Shown: one piece after another, positions 10,323-20,900 of the stretch
Numbering within the stretch: position 1 is the first letter of the stretch
How the letters are laid out: each line of letters begins with the position of its first letter
NCBI RefSeq assembly: GCF_014133895.1
Contig: NC_050727.1
Coordinates: 744,001 to 808,000 of the forward strand
From: Torulaspora globosa
Taxonomy: Eukaryota > Ascomycota > Saccharomycetes > Saccharomycetales > Saccharomycetaceae
DNA: 64,000 bases
Direction: 5' to 3'
The notes under the pieces: model-generated
What the model was told of the DNA's origin: nothing
What the model saw: the letters and a program-made list of their open reading frames with translations, nothing else
Databases searched by the model: none
Program-made: the position numbers and the translations under genes

Positions 10323-11945
10323 ATGATGAAATTCACTCCGGCTTACCTAGCCTCGTTACTGGCTTTGGCGCAGGTTATTGTTGCCAAATCCGAGGAATTC
10401 GGCCTGGTTGCATTTAAGCCAAACGCGGACGTGCACTATTCTACGGTTCATTCCAAGGATGGTGCTTTGTATTTCGGGCATAATAATAAGAAACCTTTGA
10501 CTGCCTGGATTACGGAATGTGGTCTGCTAAAATTTTCTGATGAGAGTTATGCAAGTGTTACCAAACATGGTACTCTTGAAGAAACAACTAAATGTTATGC
10601 CTCTTCCGGATTTTTTATCAAGGAAGGTAAATTGGCTTTCAAAGGTAAGAAAGAATTCTGGGCTCATCCAAAGGACTTTGAGTATAAAGTTGCTGTCGGA
10701 GACGCTAAAGACGCTATTAGTCTTTTGATCAGAGCACAAGGCTCTAGCGGTTATCCGATCAAAGATTTCTATCCAAACAAGGAGAAATGCTTTGAAGAGG
10801 AGAAGAAGGACAGAGAAAACAACAAAGATGATGGCTGTCACAAAGATCGCGACCACTTGAAGGAAAAGGATGACAGAGACGATAGGGACCACAAAGACGG
10901 TAAGGATGGCAAGAAGGACAAGAAGGACGATGACGAGCGCAGAGAGGACAAGGACGACGACGAGCGCAGAAAGGACAAGGACGATGACGAGCGCAGAAAG
11001 GACAAGGACGATGACGAGCACGGAAAGCACAAGGACGATGACGAGCACAGAGAGGACAGCGATGATGAGGATCTTGACCTCGACGACGTCCACAAGAATC
11101 ACAAAAAAGGCAAGGACTACAAAAAGGAAAAGCATTACAAGAAGGAAAAGAGTCACAGGAAAGAAAAGAATCACAGGAAGGAAAAGAATCACAGGAAGGA
11201 AAAGAATCACAAGAAGGAAAAGGACCACAAGAGGGTTAAACACCATGACGAAGAGGAAGATTCTGATGATGATTACAGTGACTATGAGGATTTTAAACAG
11301 GACCACAAATACAAAAAATTCAGAGGCCACAAAAATCAAAAGAAGCACGAGGACTATGACGATGAGGAATACGACGATGAGGACGATTATGATGATCACA
11401 GGGTTAACAAGGACTTCAAGGATCGTAAGAATCGTAACTCCCACAGAGACCACAAAGGCTACAGGAAAAACATGCAACACAAAGAAAACAAAGAAGAAAA
11501 AGAGCGTAAGGAATTTAAGGACCACAAAGATCACAAAGATCAAAAGAGTCACAAGGAACGTAAGGACCATCACAACAAGAAAGACAATGACGAGTCCGAT
11601 GACGATTTCGAAGAAGGTATGGATTTCGATCATGACAAGCATTTTGATCATGACAAGCATTTTGATCATGACAAGCATTTTGATCATGACAAGCATTTTG
11701 ATCATGACAAGCATTTTGATCATGACAAGGACTTCGATGATGACAAGGACTTCGATGATGTCAAGGACTTCGATGATGACAAGGACCACAAAGACGATTG
11801 CACCCATAAGAAGGGTGAGGAATTTGATTACAAATATCCAGAGCTTGAGGAAGAGACTTCCTGGAAAAACGGTGCGAACGCAATCAGCATTGGAAACGGT
11901 GTTGGAGTGGGTGCCTTTGCCGCTCTTGCTGCGCTAATCATGTGA
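10323..11945 (+). CDS. CWP1-like GPI-anchored wall protein with Asp/Lys/His-rich tandem repeats
   Basis: 540 aa. The N terminus is a signal peptide (about residues 1-21, ending VIVA) followed by SEEFGLVAFK, the mature start typical of Sc Cwp1, and a Cwp1-like domain to about residue 150. The C terminus (NGANAIS...GAFAALAALIM) is a GPI-attachment signal with an Asn-Gly-Ala omega-type site and a hydrophobic tail. It sits after MTC2, where Sc has CWP1/CWP2. The middle ~350 residues are not the expected Ser/Thr-rich stalk. They are almost only Asp, Glu, Lys, Arg and His, with three tandem-repeat blocks: KDDDERRKD (5 units), NHRKEK-type (7 units) and FDHDKH (9 units). No PIR repeat and little O-mannosylation substrate is visible. 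Five cysteines (in TECG, TKCY, EKCF, DGCH and DDCT) are widely spaced. The ends say covalently anchored wall protein; the function of the charged body is unknown. Confidence 0.88.
   Translation: MMKFTPAYLASLLALAQVIVAKSEEFGLVAFKPNADVHYSTVHSKDGALYFGHNNKKPLTAWITECGLLKFSDESYASVTKHGTLEETTKCYASSGFFIKEGKLAFKGKKEFWAHPKDFEYKVAVGDAKDAISLLIRAQGSSGYPIKDFYPNKEKCFEEEKKDRENNKDDGCHKDRDHLKEKDDRDDRDHKDGKDGKKDKKDDDERREDKDDDERRKDKDDDERRKDKDDDEHGKHKDDDEHREDSDDEDLDLDDVHKNHKKGKDYKKEKHYKKEKSHRKEKNHRKEKNHRKEKNHKKEKDHKRVKHHDEEEDSDDDYSDYEDFKQDHKYKKFRGHKNQKKHEDYDDEEYDDEDDYDDHRVNKDFKDRKNRNSHRDHKGYRKNMQHKENKEEKERKEFKDHKDHKDQKSHKERKDHHNKKDNDESDDDFEEGMDFDHDKHFDHDKHFDHDKHFDHDKHFDHDKHFDHDKDFDDDKDFDDVKDFDDDKDHKDDCTHKKGEEFDYKYPELEEETSWKNGANAISIGNGVGVGAFAALAALIM
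10923..11057 (+). repeat. Coding minisatellite, 27-bp unit (KDDDERRKD), 5 copies
   Basis: Five in-frame 27-bp units encode KDDDERRED, KDDDERRKD (twice), KDDDEHGKH and KDDDEHRED inside the CWP1-like gene. The last two have diverged. Near-identity at the DNA level suggests recent unequal exchange. Confidence 0.9.
11115..11240 (+). repeat. Coding minisatellite, 18-bp unit (NHRKEK type), 7 copies
   Basis: Seven in-frame hexapeptide units: DYKKEK, HYKKEK, SHRKEK, two NHRKEK, NHKKEK and DHKRVK. This is the strongly basic block of the protein, between two acidic ones. Confidence 0.9.
11625..11786 (+). repeat. Coding minisatellite, 18-bp unit (FDHDKH), 9 copies
   Basis: Nine in-frame units: five FDHDKH, one FDHDKD, then FDDDKD, FDDVKD and FDDDKD. 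The first units are nearly identical at DNA level (tttgatcatgacaagcat); the last three have lost the histidines. Confidence 0.92.
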
Positions 11946-12181
11946 ACGTCTTCATTGAATCTTTTTTCTCACTCGCTGAATATTTTACTTTTATTTTTGT
12001 GTTTATCAGTCACTCACTTCCAATCCATTTGCAGACACAAGATTGCCCACAATAGAGATTAGTACAGTGTATACGCTTCGAATATACTTAAGCTACAGGA
12101 TAGTCTAGTGTTTAGTGAATGGAAATCAATTGCTCTTAAGCGATCTTTGTACTTTGTGTCCCTTCGGTTCCTCTCAAGATA

Positions 12182-12195
12182 CAAAAATAAAAATA
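12182..12195 (-). terminator. RNA polymerase III terminator of tRNA-Val
   Basis: Directly after the tRNA 3' end, the minus strand reads TATTTTTATTTTTGT, two runs of five T, sufficient for Pol III termination. Confidence 0.75.
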
Positions 12196-12269
12196 TGATT
12201 TCGCCCAGGATCGAACTGGGGACGTTCTGCGTGTTAAGCAGATGCCATAACCAACTAGACCACGAAACC
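12196..12269 (-). tRNA. tRNA-Val (AAC)
   Basis: A 74-nt cloverleaf on the minus strand begins GGTTTCGTGG and ends GGGCGAAATCA. The acceptor GGTTTCG pairs with CGAAATC (one G-U pair). The D arm contains TAGTTGGTTA. The anticodon loop CTTAACACG carries AAC. The T arm is CCCCAGTTCGATCCTGGGC. It has no intron and no encoded CCA, as normal for yeast. It sits at one edge of the inverted gene block. Confidence 0.97.
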
Positions 12270-13350
12270 ATAGTAATTTGTGGTGAACTGAAAATTTCTT
12301 AAATATATAAAACAGTGCGGAGCAGTGCACCTACAAGGCTATGAACTTACCATCGACAATGAACGACCTACAAGATATTCATAGATTTATACGAACTTTA
12401 CCATAGTTATTTTTCGTCTTTTGGTTCAATGATATCCTGAGCGTCTTATAAGCTAAAAGCCCTCGTATAAGCTAAGTCCTTGTATTTTGCTTATGAGTAC
12501 TGTCTTTGGGCAAAAGTTTGAGTGGTAACCATGAAATTATCTGATCCATTAGACTAAAAGTCGGCTACCTAACAGAGAGTAGGTGTCTATTTAATTTGCC
12601 GCGAAGTTTAATGACCATTTCATGAACCATAGAAATATGTGTTCACTGGGCGGCTATCGGTTTTATTCTGTTACATGAAGTCCGAGGTATGCATCGCTGA
12701 TTGGCATTGGCCAGGGCTATATGATGCAGCTATACTCCCATTGAGCTTCAGGAAGTGTTTTTCCCTTATTTAGCTACGCTACGAGCAGTACTTCAGGGTT
12801 TGTGTATAGTAGTCCAACAATCTTTATGTTTCAAAGCTAAGGCAATAGAGCAGCCTGCGTAGCTTGGTATTATACACAAGAATCGGCATTTCACGTCACC
12901 TTAGATAAGACTAAATCCACGGGTGCTCTTTAAAAGATATTTTTGTGTTCAATTCTTTTGTTTCTGCTAAAGCTTTTACGAGATCCTAAGACACATCTTT
13001 TGGCTTCATCGCGGTTAAAAGTGAATTTCCGTCTCTATAATCAAAGACTGTCTATCTGCCAGAGCTAATCGCATACGCTCGCTCTCTGGAACTGGTATGA
13101 AGCGATCTTAATCGCTTGTTGACGTCCACGTATTTCGCATTGATCAAATAAGCGTCTGGCAAGGTGATCTACCACCCACCTGGTAAATATCGCCAGCTTG
13201 AAGCTACTGGATAAGCTTGTAGCCGGTGTTAGGTTATTGCTCTCGTCGCTCATAAAACGTCGAGCTATGCAGCCCTTCACAAACATCGTGACCTGTATAA
13301 TGATGGCTTTATTCACAAATGATCTGCATGATTCTTTAGCGCTAAACTAG
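12270..13350. other. Gene-poor stretch between tRNA-Val and VPS20
   Basis: About 1.1 kb with no convincing gene. The only notable frame is an 83-codon minus-strand ORF at 13065-13316 without recognisable similarity. A short direct repeat (TATAAGCTAA, near 12447 and 12467) is present. I could not see clear LTR ends. It may hold decayed sequence at a rearrangement junction. Confidence 0.5.
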
Positions 13351-13986
13351 TCAGGCAAGTACGGGAGCTTCGGTTCCCTCTTTTTTCCCTTGCTCCTTCC
13401 TCTCGGAGGATGCAATCGGTCTCTGTTTAAGATCTGGCAGTTTATCGACCGATGGCATCTCAATTTGCTGCTGTGGATTGATTTCTCTTTCCATCTGATC
13501 TAATTCTTTATCTATCTCTGTCTCAAAATCGTTGACACCGACTATGCTATGGGCAAGGACTTCGTCAACCTCCTCCTGATAAGCAATTTGCATCTGTACA
13601 TCGTCCATCAACTCATCTACATTTTCAAACTCCTTGTTAAGCTTTTTCAGAATTTGGTTGCCTCTTTCGAGGCCTTTTATGAACTGAGTTTCCACCAGTT
13701 TAAACTCCAGCGTCGATACAAGATTCTCTAAATTGATGAGCTGTTCTAACGCTTGCTGTAAGAGATGGTCCTGGTAATGTATTCTTTTCAAAAGAAACCG
13801 CACTCTGGGATCACTCTTGCACTTGGTGGGGTTCTCCTTAATCATCTCTTTTAACTTTAGCCTCTCTGAACTAATTAACAGGTCCGTTCTTCGGGTGAAC
13901 TTGTGTATCTCATCCCTGGATCTTTTCAACTGCAGTATCGCCCTGTCATTTTCAGTTATCTGTACCTTACTGCCCTTCTGGCCCAT
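13351..13986 (-). CDS. VPS20: ESCRT-III subunit Vps20
   Basis: 211 aa Snf7-family protein that nucleates ESCRT-III on endosomes after contact with ESCRT-II (Vps25). It begins MGQKGSK, a Gly-2 N-myristoylation signal as in Vps20/CHMP6. Residues ~15-150 are Snf7 helices (NDRAILQLKRSRDEIHKF, EQLINLENLVSTLEFKLVE). The helix VDELMDDVQ follows, then an acidic region and a basic Lys/Glu-rich tail. The ATG at 13986 is fixed by the myristoylation motif. It is downstream of and co-oriented with CTF18, as in Sc YMR077C/YMR078C. Confidence 0.96.
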   Translation of the reverse strand: MGQKGSKVQITENDRAILQLKRSRDEIHKFTRRTDLLISSERLKLKEMIKENPTKCKSDPRVRFLLKRIHYQDHLLQQALEQLINLENLVSTLEFKLVETQFIKGLERGNQILKKLNKEFENVDELMDDVQMQIAYQEEVDEVLAHSIVGVNDFETEIDKELDQMEREINPQQQIEMPSVDKLPDLKQRPIASSERKEQGKKEGTEAPVLA

Positions 13987-14191
13987 GACCTACTTCTCTC
14001 TCTTGTCCCAGTCTTGGTGTCAGTTTCCTAATAGTTATCAATATCAAGTTCGCTGTAGGACCGATGGACTTTGACAAAAGGGGGTCATAAATGAGCACTG
14101 GAAGAAATAGCTGGCGATATTTAGTCACTTTCTCTATTTCGTGACGTTTATTCTTGGATACTGTATACAGTGCTAGCGTATATAATGGACC

Positions 14192-16429
14192 TCAGCTCCA
14201 AAGGTCATGCCAGGACACGTTCTTTCTAACAGCGTCCGAGAAGCCTTCCTTGTATCTGACCCAAATACGGAAATTTTTATCGCTGTTTGAACCTGCCAAT
14301 CCTGTTTTATTACTCACATCACAGCGATCCCCTTCTTCGACTTTATACTGACTTTTGAAGAAATCTGCCATGCTGAGTCCACTCTTGCGAGCTTTGATGG
14401 CATTGTTCTTGATCTCCTCGTTACGAGCTTTATCCTCGTTAATTTTCGTGATATGCTTTTTTCTGGCATTATTTTCTTCTACTTTGGCTAGTAATACGTC
14501 TAGCAAAGCAGGCCTCTTGGAGATGACTTCCTTTCGTCGCTGTGCATCCATCAGGACGATTTCCGTAATTGGCGGCTCGATGAATAGAATTTTCTTGGAG
14601 CCGTAGTTCTCGTGAAACCTTTCAGTTAACTCTAACTCGAAGAATCTTAGGATATCAATCAGGTTATCATACACAGCTTGTTTTACCTTCGCATCTCTGC
14701 ATTTGCTCACATCAGAGGAGATCAAGCGGTCTAAGCTTGGTAAAACTTCGAGGACAAGAGACTCGAAGCTCAAGAACGGTACCAGGGAAGGAGTTCTCAG
14801 CGAAATTTTGTGCATCATAAGTTTCAGAATATCCTGATTGCTTTTCCGGGTCTCTCTCAATTCATATTCCGAGTTTTCAATTCGAAGATCCTCTCTATTC
14901 GCAACATCACCGAACAAATTGAAAAAAGCAAGCGGTACCACTGAAGAATAGCGAAGTAATTCGCCATTATGCTCAAATAGAGATTTGAACATCAGATCAT
15001 GGTAGAACAACCAGTCAGCAATAATTGCTGGTTTTTCTACTCCATTATCTGAGTACTTGACATGAGGGTACAAAGAATGGCAACCCTGTAGAATTTTTTC
15101 AAAGTTCCCGTTCAGCTCCACGAGTTGCATCTTCTCCCGAAGCTGATGTTGCAGCTCTTTGTGAGGGTCTCGCCTAAAAATTTGATTGCAAATTCTAAAC
15201 CATGAATGCGAGAAATCTTTCGAAATAGAATTTAGTGGGTTATCACTGAATTCTCCCGCGCAGAAATTCTTATTGGTAGCCAGAAACTGTAAGCTGTTGA
15301 CACAATTTCTGACGTCTCCCTGGGCTATATGCATCAGGTCTTTCAAAGCCTCAACTGAAACTTTTACGCCTTCTGCTCTACAAATCTCTTCCAAACGCTC
15401 CTGGAGAGAACTGTCAGAAGGCCTCTTCACAGCGACAATTTCGCAGTGAGGTTTCAGCTTTTCAAGAGCAGGAGCATATAAATTATTGCAAACGGCGATG
15501 ATGGGCCTCAGCAGAAGTCTGGCCTTCTTTTTTTTTCTTTTGACTGTGAAATTGGAGCCCAAAAGCTGTTTCTGTGTAGCTTGTGCATCCTTATTGATTA
15601 TGTCTAAAAGAGCCCTGATAAACCCACTTTCAATACTGCCATCGATCTCGTCAGCTATAAGGCATACAGGCTTATCATTAAAGGTGTTGTTGAAAAGGGT
15701 GTTGTGAAGTTTATCGCGCACTAGTGTTCCAGCCCTCTCATCGCTCGCGTTGATCTCAGCCACAGAGTAACCAGCCTGCTTTGCCGCCACATGGGCCACA
15801 GAGGTCTTACCAATACCGGGCGGTCCATGAATCAGAAGAATCTTCTTCGCTGGTCGCGATAAAGGATCGGCCACATCTTGTTCTGGCCTCCCCATACTCC
15901 TTTCAGGCAATTGCTCATTGAAGACGCACGGAGACCATTGCCTGATCCAACCTAATACCCTTCTATTAGTCTTCTCGTTACCAACCAGGTCCACGAACTT
16001 TTTCGGGCTCCACTTGTCGACCCAAAGTTTATCCCCATCCTTCGGCAGAGGCTTCTCATCTCTATGCTGAGAATCGACATCCGATTTAGACGGCTGATTT
16101 GTAACTCTATCCATAAGAACGTTAATATTGATACCGTAGGATTCTTCTCCCTTCCAAGTCGTCATTTTATCGTCAGATCCCAATCCCAGCAGCTGATACT
16201 GTGCAACTCTTGGCACTTTACCTCGTTCTTTCTTCCTCAGTTTTACAACTTTACCTTTGCTCGTAACAAAAGTCCCAATTCTAGCCCCGTCATCACCGTC
16301 CAATGCCGCAGTCAGCTCCTGCCCAGCAGGAGATGCTTCTTGATCTGTGTTGCTTCCCGAGTTTGTCTGGCCACCATGGAAAAAGGTACTCTTTCCTAGC
16401 AAAGATCCGAACTCTGGAACAATTTCCAT
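14192..16429 (-). CDS. CTF18: Ctf18, large subunit of the alternative RFC clamp loader
   Basis: AAA+ ATPase of the Ctf18-Dcc1-Ctf8-RFC complex, which loads PCNA at forks and supports sister-chromatid cohesion. 745 aa from the ATG at 16429. The open frame continues 23 codons upstream, but only from a GTG; MEIVPEFGSLLGKS matches the usual N terminus. Walker A is HGPPGIGKTSVA (about residue 198), Walker B CLIADEID. The WVDKWSPKKFVDLVGNEKTNRRVLGWI segment is the RFC-box entry to the AAA domain. The C-terminal WVRYKEGFSDAVRKNVSW is the conserved tail contacting Dcc1/Ctf8 and Pol epsilon. It is divergent from SEC14 with 247 bp between. Confidence 0.96.
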   Translation of the reverse strand: MEIVPEFGSLLGKSTFFHGGQTNSGSNTDQEASPAGQELTAALDGDDGARIGTFVTSKGKVVKLRKKERGKVPRVAQYQLLGLGSDDKMTTWKGEESYGININVLMDRVTNQPSKSDVDSQHRDEKPLPKDGDKLWVDKWSPKKFVDLVGNEKTNRRVLGWIRQWSPCVFNEQLPERSMGRPEQDVADPLSRPAKKILLIHGPPGIGKTSVAHVAAKQAGYSVAEINASDERAGTLVRDKLHNTLFNNTFNDKPVCLIADEIDGSIESGFIRALLDIINKDAQATQKQLLGSNFTVKRKKKKARLLLRPIIAVCNNLYAPALEKLKPHCEIVAVKRPSDSSLQERLEEICRAEGVKVSVEALKDLMHIAQGDVRNCVNSLQFLATNKNFCAGEFSDNPLNSISKDFSHSWFRICNQIFRRDPHKELQHQLREKMQLVELNGNFEKILQGCHSLYPHVKYSDNGVEKPAIIADWLFYHDLMFKSLFEHNGELLRYSSVVPLAFFNLFGDVANREDLRIENSEYELRETRKSNQDILKLMMHKISLRTPSLVPFLSFESLVLEVLPSLDRLISSDVSKCRDAKVKQAVYDNLIDILRFFELELTERFHENYGSKKILFIEPPITEIVLMDAQRRKEVISKRPALLDVLLAKVEENNARKKHITKINEDKARNEEIKNNAIKARKSGLSMADFFKSQYKVEEGDRCDVSNKTGLAGSNSDKNFRIWVRYKEGFSDAVRKNVSWHDLWS

Positions 16430-16676
16430 GAGAGAATAGAGTCTCGCAAGAACACAAAGCCTCTGCCCAAGCTCTTCTTCAACTTCAAGTTCATCCACTA
16501 AGATGGTTCAACATGATCTTCGCTACTTCACGTTCAAAGTGATTCCTTATAGCGACTGCTTTGCTCGAATCACAACGGGCATTGTGAAGATTCAACAAAC
16601 CAGTAAAAAGGCATCAATTGACTGGACTAGATCCAATCAGGCCCTGTATACTAGATTGTGAGAAGTATAGAATAAT

Positions 16677-17716
16677 ATGGTTACCGTAAGTTTCTGTCTT
16701 TTTTTTCAGCCCCTCTGGTTCTGCCTCAATTTTTGCCGGTGGAATCAGATATTTATTGGGAAATATAAGTGAACTGGTTATTAACAGTGTTTATTTGATG
16801 ATTGCAGCCTCAGGAGCAGCAAATCTTGAGTTCTTATCCTCAGGTTTGTGAACCGGGATCAATAGCGGGCACACCCGGTAATGTCGACGAGGCTCAGCAA
16901 AAGGCCTTGGAACAACTAAGGGAAGAATTGGTGGCAGCTGGATTTGTCGAACGTCTGGATGATTCTACTTTACTGCGTTTCCTAAGAGCTAGAAAGTTTG
17001 ACACGGTTTTAGCTAAGGAGATGTTCGAAGCGTGTGAGAAATGGAGGAAAGAATTCGGCACGAATACGATCTTGGAGGATTTCCATTACGAGGAGAAGCC
17101 TCTAGTGGCTAGATACTATCCTCAATATTACCATAAGACCGACAAGGATGGTCGTCCAGTCTACTTTGAGGAGCTGGGTGCTGTCAACTTGACTGAGATG
17201 TACAAAATCACCACTCAGGAACGTATGCTGAAAAATCTTGTTTGGGAATACGAAGCGTTCGTCAAGTACAGGTTGCCAGCGTGTTCTCGTTACTGCGGTC
17301 ATCTAGTTGAGACTTCCTGTACCATCATGGATCTAAAGGGCATTTCAATATCAAGTGCCTACCAGGTGCTCTCCTATGTTAAAGAGGCGTCCTACATAGG
17401 GCAGAACTACTATCCGGAACGTATGGGTAAATTCTATCTAATCAATGCGCCATTTGGCTTCTCCACCGCGTTCAAGCTATTCAAACCGTTCCTAGATCCT
17501 GTCACCGTGTCCAAAATTTTCATCTTTGGATCTTCTTACAAGAAGGATCTGTTGAAGCAGATCCCCGCGGAGAACTTGCCAACGAAGTTTGGTGGCCAGT
17601 CGGAAGTCAGCGAAGCTGAAGGTGGCTTATATTTATCTGATATTGGCCCATGGAGGGACCCTAAGTACGTGGGTCCAGAAGGCGAAGCTCCACAGGCATT
17701 TTCTGTTAAAAATTAG
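16677..17716 (+). CDS. SEC14: Sec14 phosphatidylinositol/phosphatidylcholine transfer protein (spliced)
   Basis: Cytosolic CRAL-TRIO lipid-transfer protein essential for Golgi secretion. Two exons: 16677-16685 (Met-Val-Thr) and 16808-17716, giving 305 aa. The donor is GTAAGT, the acceptor TTGCAG, and the intron is 122 nt, phase 0. Splicing produces [15 protein letters not shown], matching the Sec14 N terminus (Sc SEC14 is also split right after its first codons). The N-terminal CRAL-TRIO helices ([16 protein letters not shown]) and the lipid-binding fold ([48 protein letters not shown]) follow. Without the intron the frame has no in-frame ATG near its start. Confidence 0.95.
16686..16807 (+). 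other. Spliceosomal intron of SEC14
   Basis: 122 nt: GTAAGT donor, likely branch site TATTAAC at 16779-16785 (one change from TACTAAC), acceptor GATTGCAG. A nearer CAG directly after the branch site is too close to be used. Confidence 0.88.
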
Positions 17717-17961
17717 CGGCGTCGTCTGCGGTGTTCCGCTCAAGATGACTGAGAGATGAATCAGCTTCTATTTACTCTTCCATTTATATGTGTAAATTTA
17801 TAAATCTCATGATTTCTCTGCTTTGTCACTGGTTGTGAGCTCGAATGTGTCATAGAATTCGACAAAACGCTTACAAGACCATGCGGTCATCTCGTTAGAG
17901 AAGCAGTCTATCGGCAGAAGTCCGATTGAAGACCAGTTGTAGGGCAATCGATTGTGTGAGA

Positions 17962-20900
17962 ATGAAGTATAGCCGACCTGCGGTTAGTTCATCTGGTTTC
18001 TCTACTGGACAATCCTTTAATGTTGCAAGCTTCATGAGAAATGTCGAAGAGATGCAAGGCACTTTTGATGGCACAGTACAGTGGTGTAGTGATCTGGCAT
18101 CTGAAAACTGGAAAATAAGCCATATACTGGTCACGGAACAGGGCAGTTTAGAATGTCAGTCTGATTCAAAGACGAGGACAACCGTATCTGAGAACTCTGG
18201 AAATGCAATAGAAATACCGAGAATAGATCATCTGCAAGGTTGCAAGATCCATCTGATCGACAAGAATAATAATAATGTCCCTATCGTTCAGGTCATCACG
18301 AAGTCGCAAACAGATTATTTTCTGGCGAAGGATAATGCAAGCTTCGAGGGTTTGCTCTATTCATTAATTTGGTGGAGTTCCTTGAACAGTAAGGGCATAT
18401 TCAACAAGATTTCGCTCAGACCTGCGCCTGTTGTTGAAAGTTCTGATGGTGAAGCTGCTAACTTACTGGTGTCACAGCTTGTGGTCTATGGACCGCTGCC
18501 AACTCGGCGTATACCCGTCATCAAGCAACTGTCGAGGCCGAGCTTTCTACGAAAATCCAGGACTGAAGAAGGATGGTTCCCAGCGATGGGCGTCCTGAAG
18601 TCTGATGGCAAGCTTGACCTCCTTCTGCAAAGCGATGGCTCATTACTTTATTCGCTGGATATTCGGGCACTGCTTAGGTCTGAAATCCGTTTACTAGATC
18701 CATCGCTGCAGAACGACAACATGCTCTTCTTGGGAACCATTTCGGAACTGAGGAAAGAATTGGGTTTATTCAAGAGACAGAAGTTTATTTTAGGCGGACC
18801 TGCGGTTAAGAACGATCCAAGTATTATCTTGAAGTTTCCTTTATCGATTGATGTGGAAGATTGGCTGGTTGCTTTGAAAGCTTTTGCTCTGGCAGAGTAT
18901 CTTTCCATCACAGGCAGTCATGACTCTGATCGCCTTCGCTTATCTAACAGGTTTAAACTATCAATTGTAGAAGGCAACTTTCCGGGAATCAGCAAAGCTT
19001 CACACGGGGGTCTACCACAGTTGTATGTCGAATTATCGATTTGGGATCGAACCTGGGGAAGAACCGCAATTGTGCAAGGTACAGACGTACCATTTTGGAG
19101 GGAAGAGTTTGTTTTTGATGAAAGCGTCAAGATAAATAACCTGACGATAGAAGTAAAGCAACGAAGTCAGAATAAGAAAGATGATGAAACAGTTGGTTTT
19201 GTTAGAATTACACAGGAAATGATTAATGATATGTCTTTGGACAAAGAAACGCGGCTTCCGGTCCTCGATAGCAAGAAGACACGTTTCAATATTGGTACCA
19301 TTTGTATAAGGATCGTTTCGAGTTTGAATTTCATACTTCCGGCGGTCAATTTCCACAGGTTCGAATCAGCTCTAAATGAGGTGAATCTTTCGCAGCTTGT
19401 GAACTCAGCTCGGAGCTTCTCGCTTGGCTCAGATTTGGCGTTTGAGGATATCGCTGGTATCCTCCTGGACGTTTTCCAGGCGCTTCATAAGGAGGACGAT
19501 TGGTTCTCGGCGCTGATTGACAGAGAATTACTGGAACTTGATGGATCTATCACAAAAAATAGCCTGAACAATAAGACTTCTACCCATATTTACGGCACTC
19601 TTTTCCGGGGTAATTCAATCTTAACGAGATCTATGGAGTCATATTTCTACCGGGTAGGGAAAGAATACCTGGACCTATCGATAGGTCCTATTCTGAGGTC
19701 CATCATAGATTATGAAGGTAGCTGCGAGGTCGATCCAGAGCGCATAAAGGAGAATGATCCTGTAAAGAAGAAAGCTGTATTGGATGAGAATCGAGGACGA
19801 TTGCTAGCCATGGTAGAGAGTATATGGATAGCCATTTACAGCACAAGTAACGACATCCCTATGCCCATAAAGAACCAGATGACTACCCTGAGGAAAAAAT
19901 TAGAGATTATTTGTGTTGATGATGGCGTTACCAGAATACTGAACTGCGTCTCTGGCATGTTGTTCTTAAGGTTTTTTTGTCCCGTTATTTTGAATCCAAA
20001 GCTATTTGACCTTGTACGAAGCCATCCGAGTGAACAATCTAGAAGGACCGTCACCCTGGTTAGCAAGGTCTTGTTGAATCTTTCTAATCTATCATGTTTT
20101 GGTAACAAAGAGCCTTATATGAAAGGCATGAATTGTTTTATTGATGATCATAGAGACGAGCTTCTGGACTATATTGATAAGGTCACCCAAAAAAAGCTGG
20201 ACTTTGCTCCAAAGAAACTGAAGCTTACAAATTCAGTCATAAGGCCGAAACTTTTAATGAGCGAGGAGATCCTGGCTGAACTCCCAATTAATCCCCATCT
20301 TATCGATAGGTACCTCCGAGAAACGGAGCTATCTGCGGCACTTGCGATTTGTGCCATCAATAAGAGAGAAATTGGCAAATTGCCACATACTATAAGTCTG
20401 GGACAAATTTCCAAGAATGCCCCAGGCATCAAAGTTCCAATTGATGGCAGAAGGACGGAGATAAGCAATTTGGAGTTCATCGAGAAAACTACGAGCAATG
20501 TCGAAATTTCCGACCAGAAGCCTTCCAAACATCTAGAGCAAAATTATGAGACTGTGGTTGAAAATAATAGAGAAGTGAATGCGGACGCCCAGAGTGAGAT
20601 GATGGAACAATTAGAAAGGGAATCAGTGCTGCTTTACCACAAAGTGAAACATCTAAAGCGTTTGTTAGCCGATTATGAGTTCCCTGTGAGGGATTCAGAG
20701 AAGAGGCAGATGTATGCTCAGTTTCTGACCGACAATACATACTTTAGCAAAAGCAAGCAGATACTGATCGATTCCCAGCACCAACTGGGAGAAGTTGAAG
20801 GGGCAAGCAGACTGTTCAAACGAGCTGATGCTGTTAATTTACTGGATAATATTGTACCGCGTGTGAGCTCACACTCGAGCAGTTCAGGAAGCCTCTCAAG

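Noticed and set aside
10527..11807. 426-codon minus-strand ORF as a hydrophobic membrane protein
   Set aside because: It is the exact complement of the Asp/Lys/His repeat codons, has no domain pattern beyond that, and overlaps a well-supported CWP1-like gene.
12270..13350. LTR or transposon remnant next to tRNA-Val
   Set aside because: Such remnants are common near yeast tRNA genes, but I could find no TG...CA ends, target-site duplication, or reverse-transcriptase-like frame.
19355..19366. GGTTCGAATC as a tRNA B-box
   Set aside because: It lies inside the BUD2 coding sequence and no cloverleaf can be built around it.
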